A stretch of DNA of 15,400 nt from an uncultured Bacillota bacterium (lineage in GTDB: Bacteria > Bacillota > Limnochordia > Limnochordales > ZCTH02-B6), in assembly GCA_937916565.1 (NCBI GenBank), contig CALFSR010000155.1, positions 1 to 15,400 of the forward strand, read 5' to 3'. Shown one piece after another: positions 1 to 5,937 of the stretch (positions are counted from its first letter, which is position 1; each line of letters starts with the position of its first letter). The translations under genes and the position numbers were made by a program. The notes under the pieces are model-generated. The model did no database searches. It was not told the DNA's origin and saw only the letters and a list, made by a program, of their open reading frames with translations.

Positions 1-399
1 CCAGCCGCTGCTCGGCGGCCCGTTTTCGTAGGCGTCCCACGTGGCCTCGCCCGGCGCCGCGGCGCGGAAGTCGATGGCGACGGCTTCGCCGCGGTCGGCC
101 AGGTAGATGACCATATACCCCTCGCCGCCCAGGCCCGACGCGTTGGGCTCGACGACGCCGATGGCCAGGGCTGCCGCGACGGCTGCGTCGACGGCGTTGC
201 CGCCCTGGAGCAGGATCTCCAGACCGGCCAGCGAGGCCAGCGGGTCGGCGGTGGCCACCATGCCGTTGCGGCCAACCACCTCTTGGGCCAGCGAGACGAC
301 GGGCAAAGACAGCACCAGCAGCGCGACCAGCGCGGCCGCCATGCCCGGACGCCGCCACGACGGCGCCCGCTTGGCCCCTTGGGTCAAAGAATGAAGCAT
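1..399 (-). CDS. ggt: Gamma-glutamyltransferase, N-terminal part (partial, cut by window start)
   Basis: The frame is open from the ATG at 399 to base 1 (133 codons) and leaves the window, so only the N-terminus is seen. Residues 1-38 look like a Sec signal peptide: basic residues at 11, 16 and 17, a hydrophobic core around 20-37 and a probable cleavage after SLA (residue 38). The mature part has the GGT family block GGNAVDAAVAAAL (66-78), then VVEPNASGLGGEGYM (82-96). The family cleaves gamma-glutamyl bonds of glutathione and related compounds, normally outside the membrane, and matures by self-cleavage at a threonine that lies beyond this window. A strong AGGAGG six bases upstream supports the start. 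The gene is divergent from argG. A distant family member with another substrate cannot be excluded, because the catalytic half is missing. Confidence 0.86.
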   Translation of the reverse strand, partial: MLHSLTQGAKRAPSWRRPGMAAALVALLVLSLPVVSLAQEVVGRNGMVATADPLASLAGLEILLQGGNAVDAAVAAALAIGVVEPNASGLGGEGYMVIYLADRGEAVAIDFRAAAPGEATWDAYENGPPSSGW

Positions 400-413
400 A
401 CGGCTCCTCCTTT

Positions 414-444
414 CATGCCCGGGGACATGACACGCCGGGGCATG
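414..444 (-). other. Imperfect inverted repeat in the ggt leader
   Basis: CATGCCCGG at 414-422 is mirrored by CCGGGGCATG at 435-444, with one unpaired base and a loop of about 12 bases. It lies directly upstream of the ggt Shine-Dalgarno sequence, so in the ggt mRNA it would form a hairpin just before the ribosome site. It could also be an operator. There is no U-tract, so it is not a terminator. Confidence 0.3.
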
Positions 445-612
445 ATGTGAGTTTTCTAACATTAGTTCTTCTGGAAGCGGTCGGCCAGACCTGGTTTTTC
501 ACTTTAATCCCCATGACGGCGGTGGCCCAAGGAGGCCCACGGCGAGCATCGCGCCGTTGAGCTGGGTCTTTGGGCATCCGCTGCGAGCCGTTTGGGCGTG
601 TTCACATTTCTC

Positions 613-651
613 GTTGCATAAATATCCTGCTGCGTTGTATAATTAGCCGCA
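613..651 (+). promoter_or_regulatory. Tandem ARG boxes (ArgR operator) of argGH
   Basis: Two 18-base sites, 613-630 and 634-651, are separated by exactly 3 bases, so equivalent positions are 21 bases apart. Against the known ARG-box pattern (TGAAT, four A/T, ATTCA) the first matches 7 of 10 core positions and the second 6 of 10; all four central bases in each are A/T. The 3-base gap is the canonical arrangement for an ArgR hexamer. The sites cover the argG promoter, which fits arginine-dependent repression. ArgR itself is not in the window. Confidence 0.6.
614..643 (+). promoter_or_regulatory. Promoter of argGH
   Basis: A perfect -10 box TATAAT lies at 638-643. Eighteen bases upstream is TTGCAT (614-619), which matches only the TTG of the -35 consensus. 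Transcription would start near 650, giving a leader of about 50 bases before the argG GTG at 703. The two ARG boxes lie over both promoter elements, so bound ArgR would block RNA polymerase. Confidence 0.65.
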
Positions 652-702
652 CGGTGCCGCAGGGGCGCCGGCGATTCTGCACGAGATGGCGGGGAAAGCA
701 AC

Positions 703-2013
703 GTGAAGAAGACGTATCGCAAGGTTGTGCTGGCGTATTCGGGCGGGCTGGACACGTCGGTCATCATCCCGTGGCTCAAGGAAAACTACGGCTGCGAAGT
801 CGTGGCCATGGTGGCCAACGTGGGCCAGGACGACGAGCTCGCGGGGATCGAGGAGAAGGCGATCAAGAGCGGCGCTTCCCAGGTGTTCGTCGAGGACGTG
901 CGCCACGAGTTCGTCAAGGACTACATCTTCCCGACCCTGCGGGCAGGGGCGGTGTACGAGGGCAAGTACCTGCTGGGGACGTCGATGGCCCGGCCGGTCA
1001 TCGCCAAGCGGCAAGTCGAGATCGCGCACAAGGTCGGTGCGGACGGGCTCGCCCACGGCGCCACGGGCAAGGGAAACGACCAGGTGCGCTTTGAGCTGAC
1101 CTACAAGGCCCTTGACCCGTCCCTGGCGGTCATCGCCCCGTGGCGGGAGTGGCATATCCGCTCCCGGGAGGACGCGATGGAATACGCCGCCGCCAGGGGA
1201 ATCCCGGTTCCCGTCACCAAGGCCAAGCCGTACAGCATGGACCGCAACTTGTGGCACATCAGCTACGAGGGCGGCATCCTCGAGGACCCGTGGGCCGAGC
1301 CGCCGGCGGACATGTTTCGCTGGACCGTCTCGCCCGAGCAGGCGCCCGCTGAGCCCGAGTACGTGGAGATCGGCTTTGAGGCCGGGTATCCCGTATCCGT
1401 CAACGGCGCGGCGCTGGATCCGGTGGCCCTCGTGGAAACCTTGAACGCCATCGGCGCCAAGCACGGCGTCGGCCGGATTGACATCGTGGAAAACCGGCTG
1501 GTAGGCATGAAGTCCCGCGGGGTGTACGAGACGCCCGGCGGCACGCTGCTTTTTGCCGCCCACAAGGAGCTTGAGCGGATCACCATCGACCGGGACACGA
1601 TGCACTTTAAGGAAACCATCGCGCCGCGATACGCGGAGCTCGTCTACTACGGCCAGTGGTTCACGCCGCTGCGGGAGGCGCTCGACGCCTTCGTCGACAG
1701 CACCCAGCGCCGGGTGACGGGCTCGGTGCGGCTTAAGGTGTACAAGGGGCAGGTGAGCGTCGCCGGCCGCCGGTCGCCCTACTCGCTGTACAGCGAAGAC
1801 CTGGCCACCTTTGGCGCCGACACCGTCTACAACCAAGCCGACGCGGCCGGGTTCATCAACCTCTTTGGCCTGCCCATCACCGTGCAGGCGCGGCTTGAGC
1901 AAAAGGTGGCGCGGCAGTCCGCGGCGGGCGAGGCCGGCCGGCCGGCGCAGCAAGACGAGCCAGAGGCCGCGGCGCAGGCCGCCAAGCCGTCCGTGGAGGC
2001 GCTCGGTGCCTGA
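703..2013 (+). CDS. argG: Argininosuccinate synthase
   Basis: This enzyme joins citrulline and aspartate with ATP to form argininosuccinate, the penultimate step of arginine synthesis, in the cytoplasm. The ATP PP-loop AYSGGLDTS is at residues 11-19, HGATGKGNDQVRFE at 118-131 and the conserved FGLPITVQ near the end of the core (388-395). The start is a GTG at 703 with only a weak purine-rich ribosome site (GGGGAAAG); an upstream ATG at 686 is out of frame. The protein has 436 residues, about 30-35 more than usual. The excess is a C-terminal Ala/Glu/Gln-rich tail (about 404-436) without conserved motifs, probably disordered. It is first in a two-gene operon and its stop overlaps the argH start (TGATG). 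ARG boxes over its promoter suggest repression by ArgR. Confidence 0.97.
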   Translation: MKKTYRKVVLAYSGGLDTSVIIPWLKENYGCEVVAMVANVGQDDELAGIEEKAIKSGASQVFVEDVRHEFVKDYIFPTLRAGAVYEGKYLLGTSMARPVIAKRQVEIAHKVGADGLAHGATGKGNDQVRFELTYKALDPSLAVIAPWREWHIRSREDAMEYAAARGIPVPVTKAKPYSMDRNLWHISYEGGILEDPWAEPPADMFRWTVSPEQAPAEPEYVEIGFEAGYPVSVNGAALDPVALVETLNAIGAKHGVGRIDIVENRLVGMKSRGVYETPGGTLLFAAHKELERITIDRDTMHFKETIAPRYAELVYYGQWFTPLREALDAFVDSTQRRVTGSVRLKVYKGQVSVAGRRSPYSLYSEDLATFGADTVYNQADAAGFINLFGLPITVQARLEQKVARQSAAGEAGRPAQQDEPEAAAQAAKPSVEALGA

Positions 2014-3401
2014 TGGAAACCGATCGGAAACTGTGGGGCGGTCGCTTCACCAAGGCGACCGCCCCGGAAGTGGATGCCTTTCACTCGTCCATCGGCTTCG
2101 ACTGGCGGCTCTATAAGGAGGACATCCGGGCGAGCCAGGCCCACGCCCGCATGCTGGCGAGCTGCGGCCTCATCACCGCCGAGGAGGCGGCGGCCATCTG
2201 CGACGGGCTGGCGGCCATCGCCGCGGACATTGAGGCGGGAAAGGTAGAGTTCTCCCCGGCCGACGAGGACATCCACATGGGCGTGGAGCGGCTGCTCACC
2301 GAGCGCATCGGCGACGCCGCCAAAAAGCTGCACACGGCCCGCAGCCGCAACGACCAGGTGGCGACCGACACGCGCCTTTGGGTGATGGGCGCGATTGATC
2401 GGCTGGACGCGGGGCTCAAGGCCTTGCAGCGCACCCTCGTCTTGCTCGCGGAGCGGCACCGGGACGTCATCTTGCCGGGCTACACGCACCTGCAGCGGGC
2501 GCAGCCCATCGTGCTCGCCCACCACCTGCTGGCGTACTTTGAGATGTTCCAGCGGGACCGGCAGCGGCTGGCCGACTGCCGCCAGCGCACGGCGGTTTCG
2601 CCGCTGGGCGCCGGGGCGCTGGCCGGCGTGACGCACCCTATCGACCGGTGGGCCACCGCCCGGGAGCTCGGTTTCACCGACGTCGCGGCCAACAGCATCG
2701 ACGCCGTCAGCGACCGGGACTTTATCATCGAGCTTTTGGCGGCGCTGGCGATGGTCATGATGCACCTGAGCCGCCTATGCGAGGAAGTGGTGCTGTGGAG
2801 CAGCGCCGAGTTCGGCTTTATCGAGCTCGATGACGCCTACAGCACCGGCAGCAGCATCATGCCGCAAAAGAAAAACCCCGACATCGCGGAGCTGGCCCGC
2901 GGCAAGACGGGACGGGTGTACGGGCACCTCATGGGCCTGCTCACCGTGATGAAGGGGCTGCCCCTGGCCTACAACAAGGACATGCAGGAGGACAAGGAGG
3001 CGCTGTTTGACGCCGTCGACACGGTGCTCGGGTGCCTCATGGCCGTCGAGCCGATGGTGGCCACGATGCAAGTGCGCCCCGATCGGATGCTGGAAGCGAC
3101 CCGGGACGGCTTTCTCAACGCCACGGACCTTGCGGATTACCTCGCCACAAAGGGCATGCCCTTCCGGGACGCCCACGCGGTCGCCGGGCAAGCGGTGCTG
3201 GCGGCCATCCAGGCCGGGAAGCGTCTCGAGGAGCTGCCGCTTGAGGTGTTAAGGCGCCTGTCTCCGCTCATCGAGGCGGACGTCTACGAAGTGCTCGATG
3301 TGCGCCGCTGCGTTGCGGCCCGCCGCAGCACCGGCGGCACCGCGCCCGCCGAAGTGGAAAAGGGCCTAGAACGGGCCAAAGCGCTTTTAGAGCAGCCCTA
3401 G
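2013..3401 (+). CDS. argH: Argininosuccinate lyase
   Basis: This lyase splits argininosuccinate into arginine and fumarate, the last step of arginine synthesis; the family is a cytoplasmic homotetramer of the fumarase/aspartase fold. The N-terminal WGGRF is at residues 8-12, the HTARSRNDQ block at 107-115, the TH pair carrying the conserved histidine at 158-159 and the superfamily signature GSSIMPQKKNP at 279-289 with the mobile-loop serine. The length of 462 residues is normal. The ATG at 2013 overlaps the argG stop by one base, so translation is probably coupled to argG; a GGAGG at about 1995 is somewhat far upstream. It converges with hisF across 60 bases, in which I see no clear terminator. 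Confidence 0.97.
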   Translation: METDRKLWGGRFTKATAPEVDAFHSSIGFDWRLYKEDIRASQAHARMLASCGLITAEEAAAICDGLAAIAADIEAGKVEFSPADEDIHMGVERLLTERIGDAAKKLHTARSRNDQVATDTRLWVMGAIDRLDAGLKALQRTLVLLAERHRDVILPGYTHLQRAQPIVLAHHLLAYFEMFQRDRQRLADCRQRTAVSPLGAGALAGVTHPIDRWATARELGFTDVAANSIDAVSDRDFIIELLAALAMVMMHLSRLCEEVVLWSSAEFGFIELDDAYSTGSSIMPQKKNPDIAELARGKTGRVYGHLMGLLTVMKGLPLAYNKDMQEDKEALFDAVDTVLGCLMAVEPMVATMQVRPDRMLEATRDGFLNATDLADYLATKGMPFRDAHAVAGQAVLAAIQAGKRLEELPLEVLRRLSPLIEADVYEVLDVRRCVAARRSTGGTAPAEVEKGLERAKALLEQP

Positions 3402-3461
3402 CGGACCTGAGCGCCGTGCCGGGAAAGGATTAGCCCACCGGGACGGTGAGGCGCAGGGGGC

Positions 3462-4229
3462 TCAGCGGACCGGGATGCCGTGCTGGCGGAGGTACGCCTT
3501 GGCCTCCGCGATGGTGTACTGGCCAAAGTGAAAAATGGAGGCCGCCAGCACGGCGTCGGCCTTGCCCATGAGGATGCCGTCGGCCAGGTGCTGGAGGGTC
3601 CCCGCGCCGCCCGAGGCGATGACCGGCACGTCCACCCGTTCGGCCACGGCGCGGTTGAGCTCGTTGTCGTAGCCGTCCTTGGTGCCGTCGGCGTCGATGC
3701 TGTTGAGGACTAGCTCCCCGGCGCCGCGGCGCACGCCTTCTTCCGCCCACTTGAGCACATCCATGCCCGTCGGGACGCGCCCGCCGTCGATGACGACTTC
3801 CCACCAGGTGGAGCCGTCGGGGCGGGTGCGGCGCGCGCAGTCGATGGAGAGCACGATGCACTGGCTGCCGAACCGCTCGGCGCCTTCGTTGATGAGGTCC
3901 GGCCGGCGCACGGCCGCGGAGTTGACGGAGATCTTGTCCGCCCCGGCGTTGAGCAGCGCCCGCATGGAGTCGACGTCGCTGACGCCGCCGCCGACGGTGA
4001 AGGGGATGAACACCTGCTCCGCCGTGCGGCGGGCCACGTCCACCATGGTGCGGCGCCCCTCGGCCGACGCCGTGATGTCGTAAAACACGAGTTCATCGGC
4101 GCCTTCGCGGTCATAAAAGGCCGCCAGCTCCACGGGATCGCCCGCGTCCTGGATGTCGGCGAATTTGGTGCCCTTGACGACGCGGCCGTTGCGCACGTCC
4201 AGGCATGGGATGATGCGCTTGGCGAGCAT
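3462..4229 (-). CDS. hisF: Imidazole glycerol phosphate synthase, cyclase subunit HisF
   Basis: HisF is the (beta/alpha)8-barrel half of IGP synthase. It uses ammonia from HisH to turn PRFAR into imidazole glycerol phosphate and AICAR in histidine synthesis. The two catalytic aspartates are present: D11 in IPCLDVRNGRVVKG and D130 in VLSIDCA. Phosphate-binding glycine motifs are visible at FTVGGGVSD (77-85) and IASGGAGT (204-211). The 255-residue length is normal. A GGGAGG site lies just upstream of the ATG. The gene follows hisH by 15 bases and is clearly cotranscribed with it. The usual neighbours hisA, hisB, hisI and others are absent here, so the histidine pathway must be split across the genome. 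Confidence 0.97.
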   Translation of the reverse strand: MLAKRIIPCLDVRNGRVVKGTKFADIQDAGDPVELAAFYDREGADELVFYDITASAEGRRTMVDVARRTAEQVFIPFTVGGGVSDVDSMRALLNAGADKISVNSAAVRRPDLINEGAERFGSQCIVLSIDCARRTRPDGSTWWEVVIDGGRVPTGMDVLKWAEEGVRRGAGELVLNSIDADGTKDGYDNELNRAVAERVDVPVIASGGAGTLQHLADGILMGKADAVLAASIFHFGQYTIAEAKAYLRQHGIPVR

Positions 4230-4244
4230 AAGCGTTTCCTCCCG

Positions 4245-4865
4245 CTAACGGCAGAGCGCGGCGAAGTTGCTGAGGATCTGCAGGCCCACCCGGCTCGATT
4301 TTTCCGGGTGAAACTGCACGGCCATCACGTTGCCCGCTTCCACGGCGGAGCAGTACTCGATGCCGTACTCGGTTACGGCCGCGACGACGGCCGGGTCGGC
4401 GGGCTCGGCATAATAGGAATGGACGAAGTAGACGTAGCTGCCCTCATCGACCCCTGCAAACAGCCGGGTCGCCTTTGGAAACAGGAGGGTGTTCCAGCCG
4501 ATCTGCGGCACCTTGGGGCCTGCCGGGAAACGCCTTACCCTTCCCGGAACGATGCCGAGGCCCCGGGGAAGCGCCGCATCGTCACAGAACCGCTCCTCGC
4601 TGGTCTCAAAAAGGAGCTGCAGGCCGAGGCAGATGCCCAGAAACGGCTTGCCTGAGGCGATGGCACGGCGGATCGGCTCCACAAGGCCGGCGGCCTTAAG
4701 GTTGTCCATGGCCTGCGCAAACGCGCCGACCCCCGGCAGGACGACGCCGGTTGCCTTCTCGAGCACCTCCGGGTCCTGGGTGACCGCCGCCTGCGCCCCC
4801 ACGTGCGCCAGCGCCTTCTCCACGCTGCGCAGGTTTCCCATTCCGTAGTCGATGATCGCGATCAT
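4245..4865 (-). CDS. hisH: Imidazole glycerol phosphate synthase, glutaminase subunit HisH
   Basis: HisH is a class I (triad) glutamine amidotransferase that hydrolyses glutamine and channels ammonia into HisF. The N-terminal IIDYGMGNLRSV (4-15), oxyanion region LPGVGAF (43-49), nucleophile C79 in GICLGLQ, and H186/E188 in QFHPEKS are all present, so the subunit should be active. The length of 206 residues is typical. GGGAG eight bases upstream supports the ATG at 4865. No strong -35/-10 pair is visible; TGCTACCGT on the minus strand around 4900-4908 is at best a weak extended -10. The gene lies downstream of the DUF3800 gene with a gap of 101 bases and upstream of hisF with 15. Confidence 0.97.
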   Translation of the reverse strand: MIAIIDYGMGNLRSVEKALAHVGAQAAVTQDPEVLEKATGVVLPGVGAFAQAMDNLKAAGLVEPIRRAIASGKPFLGICLGLQLLFETSEERFCDDAALPRGLGIVPGRVRRFPAGPKVPQIGWNTLLFPKATRLFAGVDEGSYVYFVHSYYAEPADPAVVAAVTEYGIEYCSAVEAGNVMAVQFHPEKSSRVGLQILSNFAALCR

Positions 4866-4928
4866 GGCCCGCTCTCCCGCTTAGGGCTTTCACGTCTTTA
4901 CGGTAGCACACGGTGGGGCGGGTGCCCA

Positions 4929-4962
4929 GATGATCCACCGAACTTTGGTCCGGTATCCCATC
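4929..4962 (-). other. Imperfect hairpin downstream of the DUF3800 gene
   Basis: Arms GATG....ACCGAAC (4929-4943) and GTCCGGT....CATC (4948-4962) pair around the loop TTTG, with one mismatch and a four-base internal loop. It begins five bases after the DUF3800 stop, where a terminator would be expected, but no U-tract follows on the minus strand. It may be a weak or decayed terminator, or an mRNA 3'-end stabiliser; the call is tentative. Confidence 0.3.
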
Positions 4963-4966
4963 CGAG

Positions 4967-5743
4967 TCAGGAAGCGGAAGGCGTGTTTCGGGTTCTACGG
5001 GAGAAGCACGCCGGACACGCGCACTTGGAGTGAGCGGCTGAGAAGTGGACTAAGCCGTGGTAGATCCCGTCAGAGTAGTCGAAACGGTCGACGAGCTTGT
5101 CGAACTGGCGTGTATAACCTTTTTCGTATCTTCCCCAGATCGCGTTCGCAACAAAATCCGCCGCCTGTAGCAGGCGCGAGTTGCGAGCCAATGTAAACAG
5201 AGGTATCTCGGCCAAGTTGCGGAGCTCGCCCCATCGGGTCCCCTCACGCCCGATGCGGACGGCAAGACCTTCAATCCGCTTTCGCCATTCGGACTCTGCT
5301 ATGATGACGAGACCACGTTGGCGTTCGCCGGTGTCTCTGAACCTGCGGATTATAAAACTATCAAAGCGCTTGACCAGGGACTCGAAGGCGAACAGATACT
5401 CATCTTCATTTCGTTCTGCGAGCCACTTTCGTTCTACAGCGACCCCGAAGAGGACACAGTCGGCGTGAGCGATTGCCCCGTAAACCCGGTCCAGCAGCTC
5501 GTGCCGCCGGGAGCCACTCGGTTGATCCAGAAAGGTCCAGGGCTCAGAGCGACTGCCTCGAATGTCTGACGCATGAAGAGCGATGGGGCCAAGGTCGCCG
5601 CTGTACCCGGAGAAGAATTCCTCCTGAATCCGGTCAAGCTGCTCACCAATCCAGTAGGTCTGACGCTCGGACACGGCGATTCCACCGAGGACGAAGTAGT
5701 CGCCGCCGTGTTGCCCAGACTCGTCGACGTACAGCAGGTACAT
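4967..5743 (-). CDS. DUF3800 domain protein
   Basis: The protein opens with MYLLYVDESG, the diagnostic DUF3800 start, with acidic residues D7 and E8. Other family-like positions are HASD (57-60), FESL (120-123) near an acidic residue, IIAESE (147-152) and LLQAADFVANAI (191-202) with D196. These spaced acidic residues resemble a predicted nuclease-like (RNase H-type) active site; no function is firmly established for the family. The C-terminus holds three close cysteines (241, 243, 246; CACPAC), which might bind metal. I chose the ATG at 5743 (258 residues) because the family motif begins there; a GTG at 5788 would put 15 unmatched residues in front and lies inside the leader terminator. The ribosome site is weak (GGGGGT). 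GC is lower than in the neighbours (hand count of 5281-5460: 93/180). This and its own promoter suggest horizontal acquisition between asnB and hisH. Confidence 0.8.
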   Translation of the reverse strand: MYLLYVDESGQHGGDYFVLGGIAVSERQTYWIGEQLDRIQEEFFSGYSGDLGPIALHASDIRGSRSEPWTFLDQPSGSRRHELLDRVYGAIAHADCVLFGVAVERKWLAERNEDEYLFAFESLVKRFDSFIIRRFRDTGERQRGLVIIAESEWRKRIEGLAVRIGREGTRWGELRNLAEIPLFTLARNSRLLQAADFVANAIWGRYEKGYTRQFDKLVDRFDYSDGIYHGLVHFSAAHSKCACPACFSRRTRNTPSAS

Positions 5744-5757
5744 CGAAGGACCCCCGG

Positions 5758-5812
5758 AAAACAAAACGAGGCCAAGGGGCGAACACACCCGCGGGCACTG
5801 GCCTCGGTGCCC
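5758..5812 (-). terminator. Terminator with overlapping alternative stem in the DUF3800 leader (possible attenuator)
   Basis: On the minus strand GAGGCCA (5805-5799) pairs with TGGCCTC (5774-5768), 7 of 7 bases, followed at once by UUUUGUUUU (5766-5758): a good intrinsic terminator. A second stem, GGGCAC (5812-5807) with GTGCCC (5798-5793), is also perfect and holds the 5' terminator arm in its loop, so the two structures should compete. The element lies between the promoter at 5828-5856 and the start codon at 5743, so transcripts must read through it to express the gene. It could alternatively end a short RNA of about 60 bases, or stop readthrough from asnB. Confidence 0.6.
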
Positions 5813-5827
5813 TCTCGGCCTAATGAA

Positions 5828-5856
5828 ATCGTAGCGAAGTTGTCGCCCTCCGTCAA
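5828..5856 (-). promoter_or_regulatory. Promoter of the DUF3800 gene
   Basis: On the minus strand TTGACG (5856-5851; 5 of 6 to the -35 consensus) and TACGAT (5833-5828; 4 of 6 to the -10 consensus) are separated by exactly 17 bases. Transcription would begin near 5821, leaving a leader of about 77 bases that contains the terminator-like element. It gives the DUF3800 gene independent transcription from asnB. Confidence 0.55.
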
Positions 5857-5937
5857 GTGTACCCGGTTGATCGAGTTGATGGTGACATTGCGAGCTCTAT
5901 AGAATTTCTGTACCAGGGGACCCGAACTGTCGGGACA

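Larger units (their letters stand above)
400..702. other. Divergent intergenic region ggt / argG
   Basis: This 303-base gap holds the argG promoter and operators (annotated separately at 613-651), the ggt ribosome-binding site (about 405-410) and a small inverted repeat at 414-444. I see no convincing -35/-10 pair for ggt on the minus strand. Short open frames exist but lack a good start context or recognisable protein sequence, so none is annotated. Confidence 0.6.

Noticed and set aside
643..1953. Long minus-strand open frame (436 codons) antisense to argG
   Set aside because: It is a mirror of the argG codon bias, has no recognisable domain and would also cover the argG promoter region.
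3402..3461. Bidirectional terminator between argH and hisF
   Set aside because: Only short stems such as CACCG/CGGTG are present and no U-tract follows on either strand.
4938..5928. CCGAACT at 4938-4944 and 5922-5928 as a target-site duplication around the DUF3800 insertion
   Set aside because: A 7-base match at a flexible distance is expected by chance, there are no terminal inverted repeats, and both copies lie within local stem-loops.
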